DNA of 64,000 nt from assembly GCA_037954235.1 (NCBI GenBank), contig JBBMOA010000007.1:24296957-24360956 (forward strand), in the 5' to 3' direction. The stretch comes from Aulostomus chinensis (Eukaryota > Chordata > Actinopteri > Syngnathiformes > Aulostomidae). Each line of letters opens with the position of its first letter. Positions within the stretch are counted from its first letter, which is position 1. The notes beneath the pieces are model-generated. The model was not told the origin of the DNA. It searched no databases and worked only from the letters and a program-made list of their open reading frames with translations. Shown piece by piece: positions 1 through 13,135 of the stretch. The position numbers and the translations under genes were made by a program.

Positions 1-1005
1 CTGTCAAAACTCCCCTCTGGCAGCCTTATTTAAAATGAAAAAGACTGAACATCATTTCTAAGAGATTACTTTTCCAATCCCTCACAAACACTCGGCAGAC
101 TTGTGTCTTCTTTTTGCCGGAGAGCTCCGTCACAGACTCAACGAGGTTGTGCATGTGTCTCTGCTATCATATCTAAGATAGCATATCACAATGAGTGGGC
201 TGCAGGGCCTCCCTCATCCACAGCACAAACTACTGCTGTCGTTTTTGCTCCTCGCTGGCAGTGACAGAGAGGAGAATTCCAAGTTTGTTCTTTTTTTTTT
301 TTCCTTCCCAGAGAATGTTGATTGTAGCACAGTGTCTTGTACTTACGCAATCCGTGGAGACTGAGCCCTCTAACTAAAACATCAGAGTAGAAAACACACA
401 TGTCGATTGTGTTTTTGATCAGCTCAGACAGATGGTGGGCCAGCTCGTAACTATCGCGCTTCAAAAAGGGCTGCTTTATTTTTCTTGGACTGTTTATTGT
501 TTGGCTTATGGTTTCAGAATACAAAAATCAATCATGGATGTCGTCACATGGGCTCTTTAATTAAAAACTCTGCAGACTCTGAACTCTGGAGATGTATACC
601 AATAGTCTGATGTTGAGTCGGTAGAAAATGTCAAATACATGTGCAAGACTGTAGATCATATAATTTTTTAATTAAATCCAGGTCATAATGTCTGACCCCT
701 GGACTTAAGCCCACTTTCTAATAAACACAACTGTAAAAGGCACAAATGATTACCACAAAATTACCAGCCTCCGGAACAAGATTAGAAGAATAATTGGTCA
801 TTCTTGTGATTTACAGCAAATGGGGTGTCTGTGCTCAATAAGGAGAAACAATAGTTCTGGGCAATTTAGGAGACATCATCAGAGAGGAAAAAGATATTAA
901 AAGAAAAAAGAAAAAAAAAGACTGGAAGTCAATTGACCCACACATATAACCAACCACGAGTTCTTTCAGTTCTCCATTCCAACCAATTACAATTGCAAGA
1001 AAAGC

Positions 1006-1045
1006 CACACACACACACACACACACACGCACACACACACACACA
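1006..1045 (+). repeat. (CA)n microsatellite
   Basis: CA repeat with one CACG interruption. Confidence 0.95.
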
Positions 1046-3564
1046 TCAACATCACACAAAAGACAGTCCTTGTCCAATTCCTCCTGCCCTATCTTACCCT
1101 CGTCTTTCTCAGAACGATGCGTTTAAGCCATCGCAGAACGTCGGGGCAAAGTGCATATTTGAGAGAATAAAATGATGGGAAAAGAAACAGTAGGGAAGAA
1201 AAGTAAGTTCAACCCAGAGCTATCTGGCTCCCTTTGATCAGGAGGAACGGTGGATTAGAGAGGATTCTCCAGAAGTTTCCAGTTAATCCCCATAACATTC
1301 GAGGGTATAAAAACCACCAGTAAACGTTACAGCAAACTCACTCCCAAGGTCAGATTAGACTACATGCTCCATGCCAGGTTCTTCACTAAAGCAGACGTTT
1401 TTCATTCTCCCCTTTTAAATAAGTGACTTCACAGCATTGGGTCCGCAACTCTGGCCAGTACACATTTTACTTCACACCACGTAGGAAAAACACATTTATC
1501 TTTGACTATGGTTTCATTTCTTTTCCCTGTGATGGATGCTGCTGCACTCAACCAAGCAGGTCAACGTTCCCGCTGTGTTTTAGGTGAAGCGAGGGAAGAG
1601 AATCAGACAAAGAGTGACAAGAGAAACATTTCTCCAGGGGTGTTAACTATTGAAAACCGTGATGTTTTCTGCCAACAACAACCCTCCAGCTTCTTTTGAA
1701 CTTTAAGTGCCACATTTCTCGAAAAAAAAAAAATCGGAGTGTATGTTGCGACCGTGTTTGTGCGAATGTGTACGTTTGTACTCTGAGGCATGAGTATTAT
1801 GTCTGTGGGGGTGGACTGATGAGTTGGGCATTCAGGCTGTTTTTATGTCGTCAATCACCTTCACATACAGTAAATGATTTTTCAACAGGCTCAGGGGTGA
1901 TGGATAATCAGAAGGAAAGGATGGACTGAGTACACCTCTTCAAGTTTTTCCAACGGACAGCGGAGGTGAAGAGAAGGTCCCTGCATCACTCCGCTCTTGT
2001 TGTGCTGCGCACGTTTTTCCATTTGGGCGCTTACGTTAAACGTTGAGCCTTAGGCCAAAAGCAATGATGGATTCCCCCTCCTGGCAGCTTCCCTTGTTTC
2101 AAAGGAGCACTCAGGATGAAAGACTGGGGTGGGGGGGGGATGTCTGGGGACAGAAGCCCCATGTTGAAGAAGAAGCTGCCAAATGGAGCCTCTGCAGCTC
2201 TTCATCAGGGCTGGTGGTCCTGGAGGGGGCGGCTGCTTCGGGCAATGCCAAAAAAACTGCAAGCCAGGCAACACATCTGTGCAGCTGGGTTCCCTCTGTG
2301 GCGTGAAGCATAGAAACCCCCCGGCAAGTACGGGCAAGTGAGTCAGGGACAGAGAGAGAAACACAGAGGAAAACAAGAGTGTTAGTCAGAGAAAGACAGA
2401 GGGAAGTGGGGGCTCCAGACACTGAAACCAAAACTCTCTCTCCTCCTCGGTGTCAACCTCACTGAGCCGAAAACAAAAGCAAATGTGAAGTCGCAAAAAG
2501 GATAGAGGGCAAATCTCTGTGGTACTTCTGCCTCAGCAATTACTCTTGGCCCTACACTGTTCATGTGCTTTGTCTCCATTATTTTCATTCAGGCATAATT
2601 AATGCCTACTGTTTATATTGTTGATCATGAATTAAGATGATTCACCTTCTGGCAGGCAGCCCTTTTTTCTCCAGCGTATTGTTGTTGAAGCTTCTCTGTC
2701 CCACCATTTGTTGGGTTTATATATTGATTAAATGAACAGCTTATTCAGTTCATCTCTGCCCAGCACTTTTGTCATTAAGTCCTCATCAGAAATCTTGTAG
2801 CAGAGCTGCTCACTCAAATATTAAACATAAAAGCTACACTTAAAGGTTTCCCCACACATTCTTTGGTCGCGGATGGAATTTTGATGTTGGAATTACTGGC
2901 AGACAAAGATTTTTTGGAAAGATATCGACTTCGTGCTTGCATTTTTCTTTTTTTCTTGATGAGGAGAGTGGAAAATCTCACATTGTGCAATTGCTAGCAA
3001 AGGTCCAAGCCAAATGTCCGGGACTTACTTAGAGCAACAAGGTTTTTAATCTTCAGGCAGCTGAAGCAAACAAGTCTGGTGAGACTCTGAGGCTTTAGAT
3101 GTCGGCATGATGTCTGAATTAGTTGATGCCTATATGTCACGAGCTGGAAATGACTCTGACCTCATTTATATGGCCAGTTTTAAATAATTAGTCTGACATT
3201 TTATAGTAGCCGCACTTTCAGCCTGAGCACTGTGTTCTTACAATGTACTTTTATCAATAAGACTGACAGGGAGTGGGACACCAAACGACACTTCCAAAAA
3301 GCATCTTTGATGACTTAAGAAAAATGATGAGAGGTATGATTACAGGATTTTCTCCTCAGCAATAACAACCTTGCTTATGTGCGCGTGCCGGGCTTGTATA
3401 ATGTGAAGTGTGACCTTATGTTTTATCACGGCAATCAAGACCCTTCCCAGTATTTCCATTAAAGAGTATCTGTCTCATTAGATTATGGAATGCAATCTGT
3501 GCCGGGTGAGATAAAGTAGTACCAGGTCACACACTCAATATCTCATCGTTACGTAACAATGGGA

Positions 3565-3600
3565 GTCTCTCTCTCTCTCTCTCTCTCCCTCTCCCTCTCC
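3565..3600 (+). repeat. (CT)n / (CCCTCT)n microsatellite
   Basis: CT repeat followed by CCCTCT units. Confidence 0.92.
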
Positions 3601-6349
3601 CCCCAGATAACAGGCAAAGTGACAGCGTTCTCATCAATTAACAATACAAATACACAAAAATGTACTGCTGCAGATCGGAATTGGGATTTGGAAAAGAGTT
3701 GCTGTAAATCAAACAGACCCAATCCAACAGAAAGCTGTCTTCCATTATTACTTTTTCCATCTCATTTATTCCACTTTGAATACTAATGGAGTCAGTTCGT
3801 AAAGCCATGCAGCGCTAATAATTTACAGTAAGGCGAAGTAAACAAGATACTGGCAGGGCCTTGGAGGTATTGCTCTGGGAACGTCGTGTGAACATGGATT
3901 TAAAAACATTTATGAGAACAATTTTTCTGACGGTGTCTGGTGCATGGAAAATAAGAACTGTAGCAGTATTTTACATCTCTCTCCATCTTCAGGAAGGAAA
4001 TGTCATGCAAATGGGTGATTTCTTGTGTGCACCCCATGAACAATCCTACTCAAACACTGCCCTGCAAATCACTTAATGCGGTGGGGAAATGGGCATTTCT
4101 GCCTCGTCTTACAGCGCTTCAAAGATGGAGTGGGAGATTGTCCCTGTGTAATTCCACTTCTTGCTCTCTGCCAGTAAAACCCTCCCTCAAATATTTCAGC
4201 TATGATTTAGGGATTTTAAAAAAAAAATAAATAAAAAGGAAAAAAAAGCTTTTTACCCATTTGTGGTGAAATTATTTTTAGCTTTAGAAATCCATGAGAA
4301 TGAGAAATAGAGAGACAGCGAGCGGGAGGGGGAGAGAAGCTCCTTGCAATGCCAGTGGATTATTGGCAGCTTGCAAAATCTCATCAGAAAGGATGGGGGA
4401 GAAACAGATCACTCTGTGTTACATGGAAGAATAAGAGCAGCAGCAGCGCATTGTGTAGTCGTGGTCGGCTCTACTGCCCTACACTTTTTCACATCCCTTC
4501 CCTCTCAGTGCCGGACCACTCCTGGGGAATTAACCCCTCAGTAATTATGCTGGTGAGGGTCACTGGATCCGTGGCATGTGTGGAAACACCAGTAGTGCTC
4601 TGGCTTCAGTGCTCCGCCTCAGGCGTCCTGCCTGCCTCCACACACACAGTGTCACATACAGCGAGAATACCCACACACCCCGGCTTGTTGCCCAGTCACC
4701 AGTCAGCCTGCTTAATAAGGATGGCAAATAGTCCCTGCAGCACTAAAGGCAGAGTAACAGAAGCCTTGATATTCTCTCTGTAGCTGGAGTTTAACTGTCT
4801 CCACGCGCAAGCAAAGGGCTGGAGGTTCACAGGGCTAAACGCACATGCTCCATTTGAATTAGAGCTGTACGCGCTGAGGTGACATGGCTTGTTTTCAGCC
4901 ACCAGGGAGCTGGCCGGGCTATCTCCTGAACCAGCTCCGCTTTGACGTGCCATAGGTAACACGTTGGTCCAAACAATGAACGCAATGAGAGTAGGCAGGG
5001 CCAACAATTGCTTCAGGCAGCCAGAGTAAAATGCTGGCATCGCTTTTTAATTGCTGTTCTCAGTTACACTTGGTTGAGGTGGGGAGGAGTGGTCCTTTCT
5101 GTCCCACTCAAGCTGCCACGCACCATTTTTTTTTACCCACAAACTGTTTGGAGACCTCCATAGATTTATCTTGAGAATCAAACAGATGGAAAAATAACCC
5201 ATTTTAACACCCGCCATGAAATGCCTTTCAATACACCGCCTGCCCATAGCAATTTTCCCTCCTACTTTGACTTAGGTGGCAAGATGAGCAAACAGACATT
5301 CAGGCACACACTCACCCCCCCGGGGCGTCATTATCTCAGACACAAGAGTTGCCTCCAAAAGTAATGGAGCCGGGGGTTTACCTGGCTCAAGGCAGCCACT
5401 GCTTTCGTTTATTGAAATGGAAGGAAAGGGAGCTCTGAACACAGTTTATATTAAAAAAAAAAAATGCTGCCAGAGGCTTTCCTGTGGGATTATAAGAACT
5501 GGCCAGGAGTCAGAATAAGTAGGGAGGGGTGAAAGGAACAGTCCTGCTGTAGCTGGTTCTTCCCAGGCTGGCTGGTTCTCTACTGTACTGGGCTGGGTTA
5601 TACTGGGTTGGGTCAGGCTTTTGCTGCCAGTTCCCAGAACACAAGGACCCTTTTTTCTCCTGCCAATCACAACCAGATGTGCCCAGACTTGCTTTAAAAA
5701 ATCTGATCCTTCACTCAGCTCTGAGCGAGTCATACAAGTACCAGAGGACACACACCAAACTTGGTCCAGCAGCACGGACTGAAATAAACACACACGCTGA
5801 CAAGCATGCACACAAACACGGTCTGGCTGAGCAAATGTAATCACAGGGGCCCAAAAGGAATCCCAGAGCAAGAATGGGCTCCAATAACATGGTTTTCAAC
5901 ACCGGGGCGCTTGTCTCATTCTCCCATTCCCTCGGGATATGTAGTTTGAGGAGATTCAACCTGACATGACTGAGAGATTTACGAGGTGTAGATGGAAGCC
6001 CATTTTCCCACACATACCCGGTCCTATCAATGCGATGCCAAGGCCTATCAATTATAAAGCAGACAGGTTTCTGCACCCAGAATTTTTCAACAGGTTTCCT
6101 CTCGGCCCTCGAAGGCAGAAATGCAAAGTAACACTCGCGGCTGCTGAGGCGTTCGCGGTTCTGTGGGTGTATTTTAATATTTGAGTGGTTTTTGCTTCAA
6201 AAACAGTGTGAACACAAATTTATGCCCTCGAGCTACATAAAGCATGACAGTAATGATAAGAGCAGCAAAGATCATTTTACACGACAACTGTACTAGTGTT
6301 TAAATGAGTCGAGAGCTTGGAGGGGGTTTTGTTTTGTGTAAATAGACAG

Positions 6350-6430
6350 TTGGAGCTGATGTGCAATTAACTATTCATTAAATAAATCTGATTAGGGAAT
6401 TATTCATCCATGCAGGTTGTGTGAATAAGT
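6350..6430. promoter_or_regulatory. Candidate conserved non-coding element (homeodomain-site rich)
   Basis: A dense run of TAATT/ATTA and TTCAT motifs (GCAATTAACTATTCATTAAA, CTGATTAGGGAATTATTCAT). Such clusters are typical of developmental enhancers. Conservation cannot be judged from one genome. Confidence 0.2.
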
Positions 6431-9400
6431 ATCACGGAGTGCCCTAACCTCTTTTCTCCTTCCTCCCCCTTAGCTCCAGAGGATCTGGCCTCCCCTCTGT
6501 ATCTTCTCTGCCATGAATCCACATCCAGCAACATTATCAGCGAGTACCATCTGTTCCCTGCAGCAAGTGTAAAATTGAGCTGCTTGAAAGTCGTCCGATA
6601 TCGATTGCAGCCACATTAATTTCACAACGCGACATACAGTGTGTCACAATTTCAAATCACATCATGGAACCTGTGTGCGCATGGTCATGCCCCCGTGATG
6701 CCACTGCCGGCGGCCTGCATTGACTGTCAGGACAGAATCCATTCACCTCTCGTGTCGGCTGCACAAGTGAGGGGGGCAAGGGTGTGTATTTCGTGGTTTT
6801 CGTACAGAGTTGTACTCAAATCTGACACTGAAACATCTAAGAATATCTGCAGCACTGAGAAATATTTTTTAAAAATACTGTGCAATTCAAAAAAAAAAAA
6901 AACACACACACAAAATCTTCTAAATCTCTTCTGTCAGTCCATGGCGGCTACATGGTTGATTACACATCAAAATCAGGAAGCATTCAAGTTTTGTTGGTTT
7001 TTTTTAAATAATTCTTGCTGATGATTTTACAGATTCTCTCCCACTTGACAGGATCATCTGCCTTAATTTCCATCAAATTTCCCTTGGTTGTACTCACTTC
7101 AGTGTACTTGTGGATGATACTGACAGAGCAGCTCAAATTGTTAAACGCCTACAAAAGTATCAGGATGAAAATATTAGATAATCTGTTCCGACAAATTGGA
7201 ACAAACCGATCATGTGGATTCATATTGCGTTCACATCAGAATTAACCTGAAGATACCATCTAAATTATCTCATCATCACTTGGTTAAAGGGGGTTGCACT
7301 AGATTAAATCCTGCGCAATTCATGTTCATCTGGCCTCGTCATCACTCTGTTCCAGAACAGTCAGAACTTGAAAAACAATCACAGTGCAACACTACAAATG
7401 AATTTAACACACTAGTGTCCTGCAAATCCTTGAAGATCTCACCCAGAAAAACTCAAGCTACAACAACCGCAATCTTTTTTTGAAGGTGCTACAGTGTAAA
7501 TAAGACACATAACAAGATGGAATCGGATGTGTGGGTGATGGTTTAGGTGTTTTGTCCCACATTTGTCTGACTATAGACTACTGCACATAAACCAGGCATG
7601 TGGCACCAGTCTAACAAATAACACTGAGTTTTTATGACCCCCCCCCCCCCCAGAAATTGAGGCAAATGGGGTGCAGCCATGCCAAAGGTCATCCCGAGAG
7701 CCTGTGTCATAATTTGTTCCTTGCTTCCAAGCTAACTCCCTTGATTGGAACATTGCCTGGAACTGGAGGAATTCCAGAGTGTACTGCACTGACGGCCTCA
7801 ACTGATCGATGTCATCGCCATACACACTGATGCACGCTAAGCTTGATTTCAAACCTCAACAGCACTTCACCAAATAATCACCATCTTGCACTGTCTCTCT
7901 CTCTCTCTTTTTTCCCCCGCATCTTGCCAATGCTGATTTATACTGGCAGAAACTCTGCTGTCTCTGCAAGTTGACTGAGGGGAGGTGTTCTGAAATTGTC
8001 ATACTTCACGCAGTGATAAAAGTTTGATTAGTGCTTCACACAAACAACATCTACAACAGGAGAACACACGAAACGAAACAGAGATTCTTAAATACGTGTT
8101 GAGAAAAACATTAAACTCAGTTGCCGTCGTGGTATTATTTTATGTTTTCATAAATTGAAAGAAAGCGTGCAATGGAGGGAGTGATAATTGATTCTTGTTT
8201 ATATGATCAACGTCAGATGGAAGCTGTTATCGCAGACTTGTCACAGTGAGGCGTTTAGGGAACCAATCTAAACACTGATGGTGTCATTATAACACAGCCA
8301 TCACATTGAGATGCGAAGTAAAAAGTTAACAAAAAAAGTAGCTATTACAACTTTAAAGGGAACCTATTACCTTCAAATCCAGCTGTTTTTTTTTTTTAAT
8401 ATTCAGGGACTTCAATGGAGCTTCAACATTTGTATTTGTCACATATTGGTTCTATGCGAGACCTATCAGTTTGAGCACCCGTCCCTAAAAGCTTTTCTTC
8501 TGCGTGCTCAACTTCGGCAACTGTCGGTGGAAGACTTTCCTAAACCCCATTCCTTCATGACCAATAACCAAAAAAAAAGCTCCTATTGCAACGCATCGTT
8601 TTTGACAAAAACTTATAAGATCGGAGAACATTTTTGGGAGAGAGGACTGGGGTGGGTGGTGGATGGGTGTGTGCGTTCTTTGTGGGTGTGTTGTGCCTCA
8701 TGACCTCAGCGTCAGCTTGTTGTGAAAGTAGAAAAAAATATGTTGGGAAGTGAGTGTTCAGCCTGAAGCCTGAGCCTTTAGCTCACAGGGATTAGACTTT
8801 TACATGCATTCACCTAATTACATGGTCATATGAACATCTGACATTGTCCCATTAAATGACAGGATATGAGGAAAGCACAACGGATCCCCTTTTTTAAATG
8901 CCATCACACAGAGCGTGGTTGGATAGCAAAAGTACATGGGACTGGAGCACTTTACAGCCAGATGCTGGGAGCACATTAAGACCTAATCTCTGGTTTACCA
9001 CAGGGAGGCAGAGCGCAGAGATTGGCTGCAGCAGAGGTGGGAGGGCCAAGTTGAGTAGGAGTAAGCCAGAGAGGAGTGAGTGCCCTACAGGCTCCTCTTT
9101 AGTAGATGGTCCATTGTGGTTGACTGTACAGATCGATAGATCAGGTCAATAGATCATTAAGCAATCCCTGTGCTCCTGAAATAACACAGGGATCAGAGAG
9201 GAGATAAGAGCCTGGATCAATGCCGGACAGACGGGAGGATGGCGAGGTGGACATGAGGCTGGAAATGGGACGGAGGCTGTGAGCCCTGTCAGAATGCTAA
9301 GCTGATTGGGCTTTCCATGCGTCTCCCTGCAAATCTGATAAAAGGCTCATTTTGTCAAAAGCATTCAAATAAAAATCTTTTTAGACTCTGACATCAAGCC

Positions 9401-9544
9401 ATGCACGTGATTCTGTCTTTTTCTTTATATTTGTGCTTCCGACAGAATAAAAAGGCAATTTCATTTGTAGTATTGGAAAGAACCGATATATTAAAGAGAG
9501 ATGAGGTGGGTTAAGTTATCACTCCTCCCTCGTCATAAAAGTCA

Positions 9545-9720
9545 TTGTCCCAGCCGGCAGTTTTAGCTGCTGGCAAATTATTAACTACTGAATTATTAAC
9601 ACAGGCACTTACCGGCTACTTTCATGTCTCAATGTCTGAATGTCAATTAGGATTTTGAAATATATGAAAGATCTTGGTCTCTGCAACAGTGTCAAAGACA
9701 TTTGGCTCATTACAGATAAA
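9545..9720. promoter_or_regulatory. Candidate conserved non-coding element
   Basis: Non-repetitive, AT-rich block with CAAATTATTAAC and GAATTATTAACAC repeated close together, plus TCAATTAGG. No open frame. Proposed as an enhancer only on composition and homeodomain-type sites. Confidence 0.18.
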
Positions 9721-10224
9721 ATCAGAATTTCACCTGAAACATGATATGGACGTGCTGAAAGCCCTTATACCCAACAATATAAATCATGTACTTACAGCCC
9801 TCTCTCGCAATGGAGACAGCGTTCTTGCAAAGACATACTGATGTTGAAGTATATTTTACAACCGTGAGAAGAAGTACAAACAACACTCCCATCACCTCTG
9901 CAGGTTCGGATGGGAAGCAGAAAAGGACCAGAATTCCCTGCATGGCTAGAAACCAGGAAAGTGAAACAACCGGATAGTTTTTTTTTTTCTGTAATTCGGC
10001 TGAGCTAAACGTTTTAAGCATTTGCTCATGTGAGCATGGACGGATGGAGTTTTGGCCCACCTCAGCGTTTGAGGTGTTTTTATGGAAATGGTGGGCTGAG
10101 ATCGAAGTGTTTTTAGGCGGGCGAATGTGGAAAGCACAGCTGGATGTAAATCACATAATCCGTCTCTGCTAGGGTGAGGAATGCATGCATTGATTGCCTC
10201 TTTAAATTCACTAATACAGATCAT

Positions 10225-10520
10225 TCTGTCTGGCTAACTTATTAACGTCAGCAGTTATCACTCCAAACGATTTAATAACATACATCAATCCGCAAGCCTC
10301 AAGGCCAAAGTACAGCCATGTGGCTGTAAAGGACAGCTTCCATCAGATAAGGGTGTCATTATACAAAACACAACATTGTACTGACTAATGCCATCATAAA
10401 GCGATAATCTTTGCACCATTAGTGCCTGTGTTGATGCTTTCCTGTACAGCAAATATCATTTTAAGCCCTTTCTTCTGATTGAGACCCATTTATAATCACA
10501 GAGGTTCATTTCAAAAGGTC
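10225..10520. promoter_or_regulatory. Candidate conserved non-coding element
   Basis: About 300 bp of unique, low-CpG, balanced sequence free of simple repeats, with GATTTAATAAC, CAGATAAGG (GATA site), GCGATAATC and TTTATAATCAC motifs. Its texture differs from the repeat-rich flanks. Confidence 0.22.
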
Positions 10521-13019
10521 AACAACTGGTGTTTACCAAGTTCTCTCATGAAAAGGGCGAAAAAATTGATTTACGATCGCAAAAGCATCAAATTCCTTTT
10601 GAATTGTTTTTGTACTTCATATATCAACAGGGAAGGAAGAGGAGCTCCACATCTTTGATCACACTCATTATCCCCTGTAAGCAGGATTAATATGAAAACA
10701 CACAGAGAAAGGGTAGAGCCTAGGGACCAGTGCTTCCTGCCCCCCTACCTGATGCTGCCGTAAGCTCTTCCTGTCTAAGTGTTGGGGGCCAGGGCCTACC
10801 CGATGGGGACCTGACAAAAGTAGAGGAGGGGGCTGGGAGAGAGAGAGTGTAGGAAAGCCAGACGCTCCGCCCTCAAGAGGAACAGCATGCCAGCCCCGGT
10901 GGACATCTGTTTTCACAGGTGTGCTCACACAATGTGATTAAGATTGGCGCTGAACACACCCGCGAGCCATGCTGCAATGGTGCGCCAACACTGTGGATGC
11001 CGGGGCACCAGTAAGTGTGAGACGTGGTGAACAGTTGTCTTATTTTGGAGCAGATGGAATTGATGAGAATTTGAGTAGAAGATGACAAAGCCAGTGGAGG
11101 AGAAAAGGAAGGGATGGATGGACGCAGGAAGGTGGTTATGTTAGAAGAAGGTTCATATAGTAACCAAGTATTTAAAGAAAGATCATTTGGCCATCTTGTA
11201 CTCTTTTAGCTATGAAGTGACAGGCGGAGGTGACATGAAAGGATTGGAGTGCGCCACACGGTTATATTCACCATCAGTGCATGTTGAAATTTGCAAAAAT
11301 GTTCGCAGCGAGAAGACTGGAAGGTCTGAAACCACTCATCTCCAGAAAAGTATTTGAGATATAGGTGGGCAGTGGCTTTGGCAGAACCGACACAGCTGGT
11401 ACCCGATGCAACAACACACCTGCTTCCATGGCAACCACAGGAGGGATTGCTTTTCCTTACACAAGCAGGCCACTTCATGCTTTAATGTAAAGCGACAACT
11501 TGCCGGAATTAATTTGCGTGTTGTCAAAAAAAAAAAAAAAGTCCCACTCCAAACAGATTTAATTCAGAAAAATGGAGAAAAAAAGCAATTTTCGTTATTT
11601 ATGTTGGCTCCCCTATCCACCCCTACACCGCTGCCGCCGCCCCATAATTCTCCAGTGGTTTTTGAGAACTTTCAGCCATTTCAAGTTATCTCACTCCTGG
11701 AGTAGTACAAGGCAGCGACAAGAAAATCTTTAACGAACGAGAAAGCAATTCCATTTCACAGCAGTGAGGAACCGCGGAGGAGGGGCAGGAGAGTCGTTTA
11801 CCAGCTTCTAAAGAGAAATGGAAGCCTCGGATAAAAGCTGCTCACTCTGAGATACCCCCCCACCCCCACCACCCCAAAAAAGCAGACAGACTTAACACCA
11901 AATCATCCCGCTGTACGACTCAGAAGCTTACCTAGCGCTGACAAGTGACAGGAAGAGTGCTATACTCTATGTAGCCTATTAGCATTTGTGAATATCACTT
12001 TACTTGTGCGCCCCCAACCTTCCTAAACCCCGGTCTGTGACTAACGCAGCAACACTTTCGCAGCAGACGTGATTTAGCAAACAAGGAATAAATAAACCCT
12101 AAAGCATACTTTGGGGTGTCAACGGCTTTGCGTGCTCCTTTTTAATCACAAATTAGTAGTATTACAATGCTGCTATGTAAAACCTGTTGCTTATGCACAC
12201 ACAGAAGGGAAATATTTGATCAGTGTACAAATGGGAATGATAGATGCAGACATATACGAGGCAGTACTCAGAGTTAATGTTGCTTGCTGTGATATCAAGC
12301 TGCTGGAAACAAACATATTCCATTAGCAAGTCTGGGAAATATTACCAACCCAACTCACGCAGCCAATCACTATTCCTGATTCCATTAGCCATCAAATCGA
12401 ATGCGCCCCCCTCCCTGCTCATACACTTCCACCCCTCCCATCAATGAAGCAATGGTAGGCATCGCTCTCACAGCTCTGACCAGCTCCAATCTGCTCGCGC
12501 TTCCCATCTCCTGGTGAGCATAACTCAGCGAGGGGTACGACTCCTCTCACACGAAAAAGCGAGATGTGAGAAATGTATATATTTGTAAGTGCTAATACTA
12601 AGCGGCGCAGAATGTTGGGCCAGCACCAGACAGATGGTTCTGAACGAGGCAGAAGATCAGAGAAATGCTCCCTCCCACCCTCGCTGTCCCTTTTTACTGA
12701 GAACTGTCACAGCTCTGCGTGGCAGCGAGGAGTTTTCAGTGTGCAAAAGCAGCTCTAATTCCCCCAATGGTGGAATCAGCTCACTTTAACAAGGGTATCA
12801 AAGTAGTTCATCAATGAAGGGATATTTAAAACTCCAGCTCTCAAAGGCCTACATAACCATGGGTGGAATACTCCTGGGAGGTTGCAGAAGGACAAACAGA
12901 GACACATCACAGACAAAATGGTATGTAAACAATACAAGGCAACAAGTACGTACTGAAAAGGCGGCTAAGAAGGAGCGCAGTAAAGTCCTTTTGTAGCCGA
13001 GTGCCTAATGACATGGAAA

Positions 13020-13135
13020 TTCCTGTATCTATCTAGTTTAAAGGCACAATTAGCCTTGCCCAGCGTGTCCTTCATTAAACACTGCCAGTGCAGATTAATT
13101 GATATAATCAAAGGCCAAACGAGCTTAGATTAAAA
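13020..13135. promoter_or_regulatory. Candidate conserved non-coding element with TCF/LEF-like site
   Basis: Contains CAATTAG, TTCATTAAAC, GATTAATTGATATAATC and ATCAAAGG (TCF/LEF core) within about 100 bp. Confidence 0.18.

Noticed and set aside
5446..5871. 141-codon minus-strand open frame
   Set aside because: No domain, begins in unique non-coding sequence and has no supporting signals.
6479..6570. Possible plus-strand exon after a good pyrimidine-tract acceptor (CTTCCTCCCCCTTAG)
   Set aside because: The frames that follow give no recognisable peptide and there is no convincing donor; pyrimidine tracts are common here.
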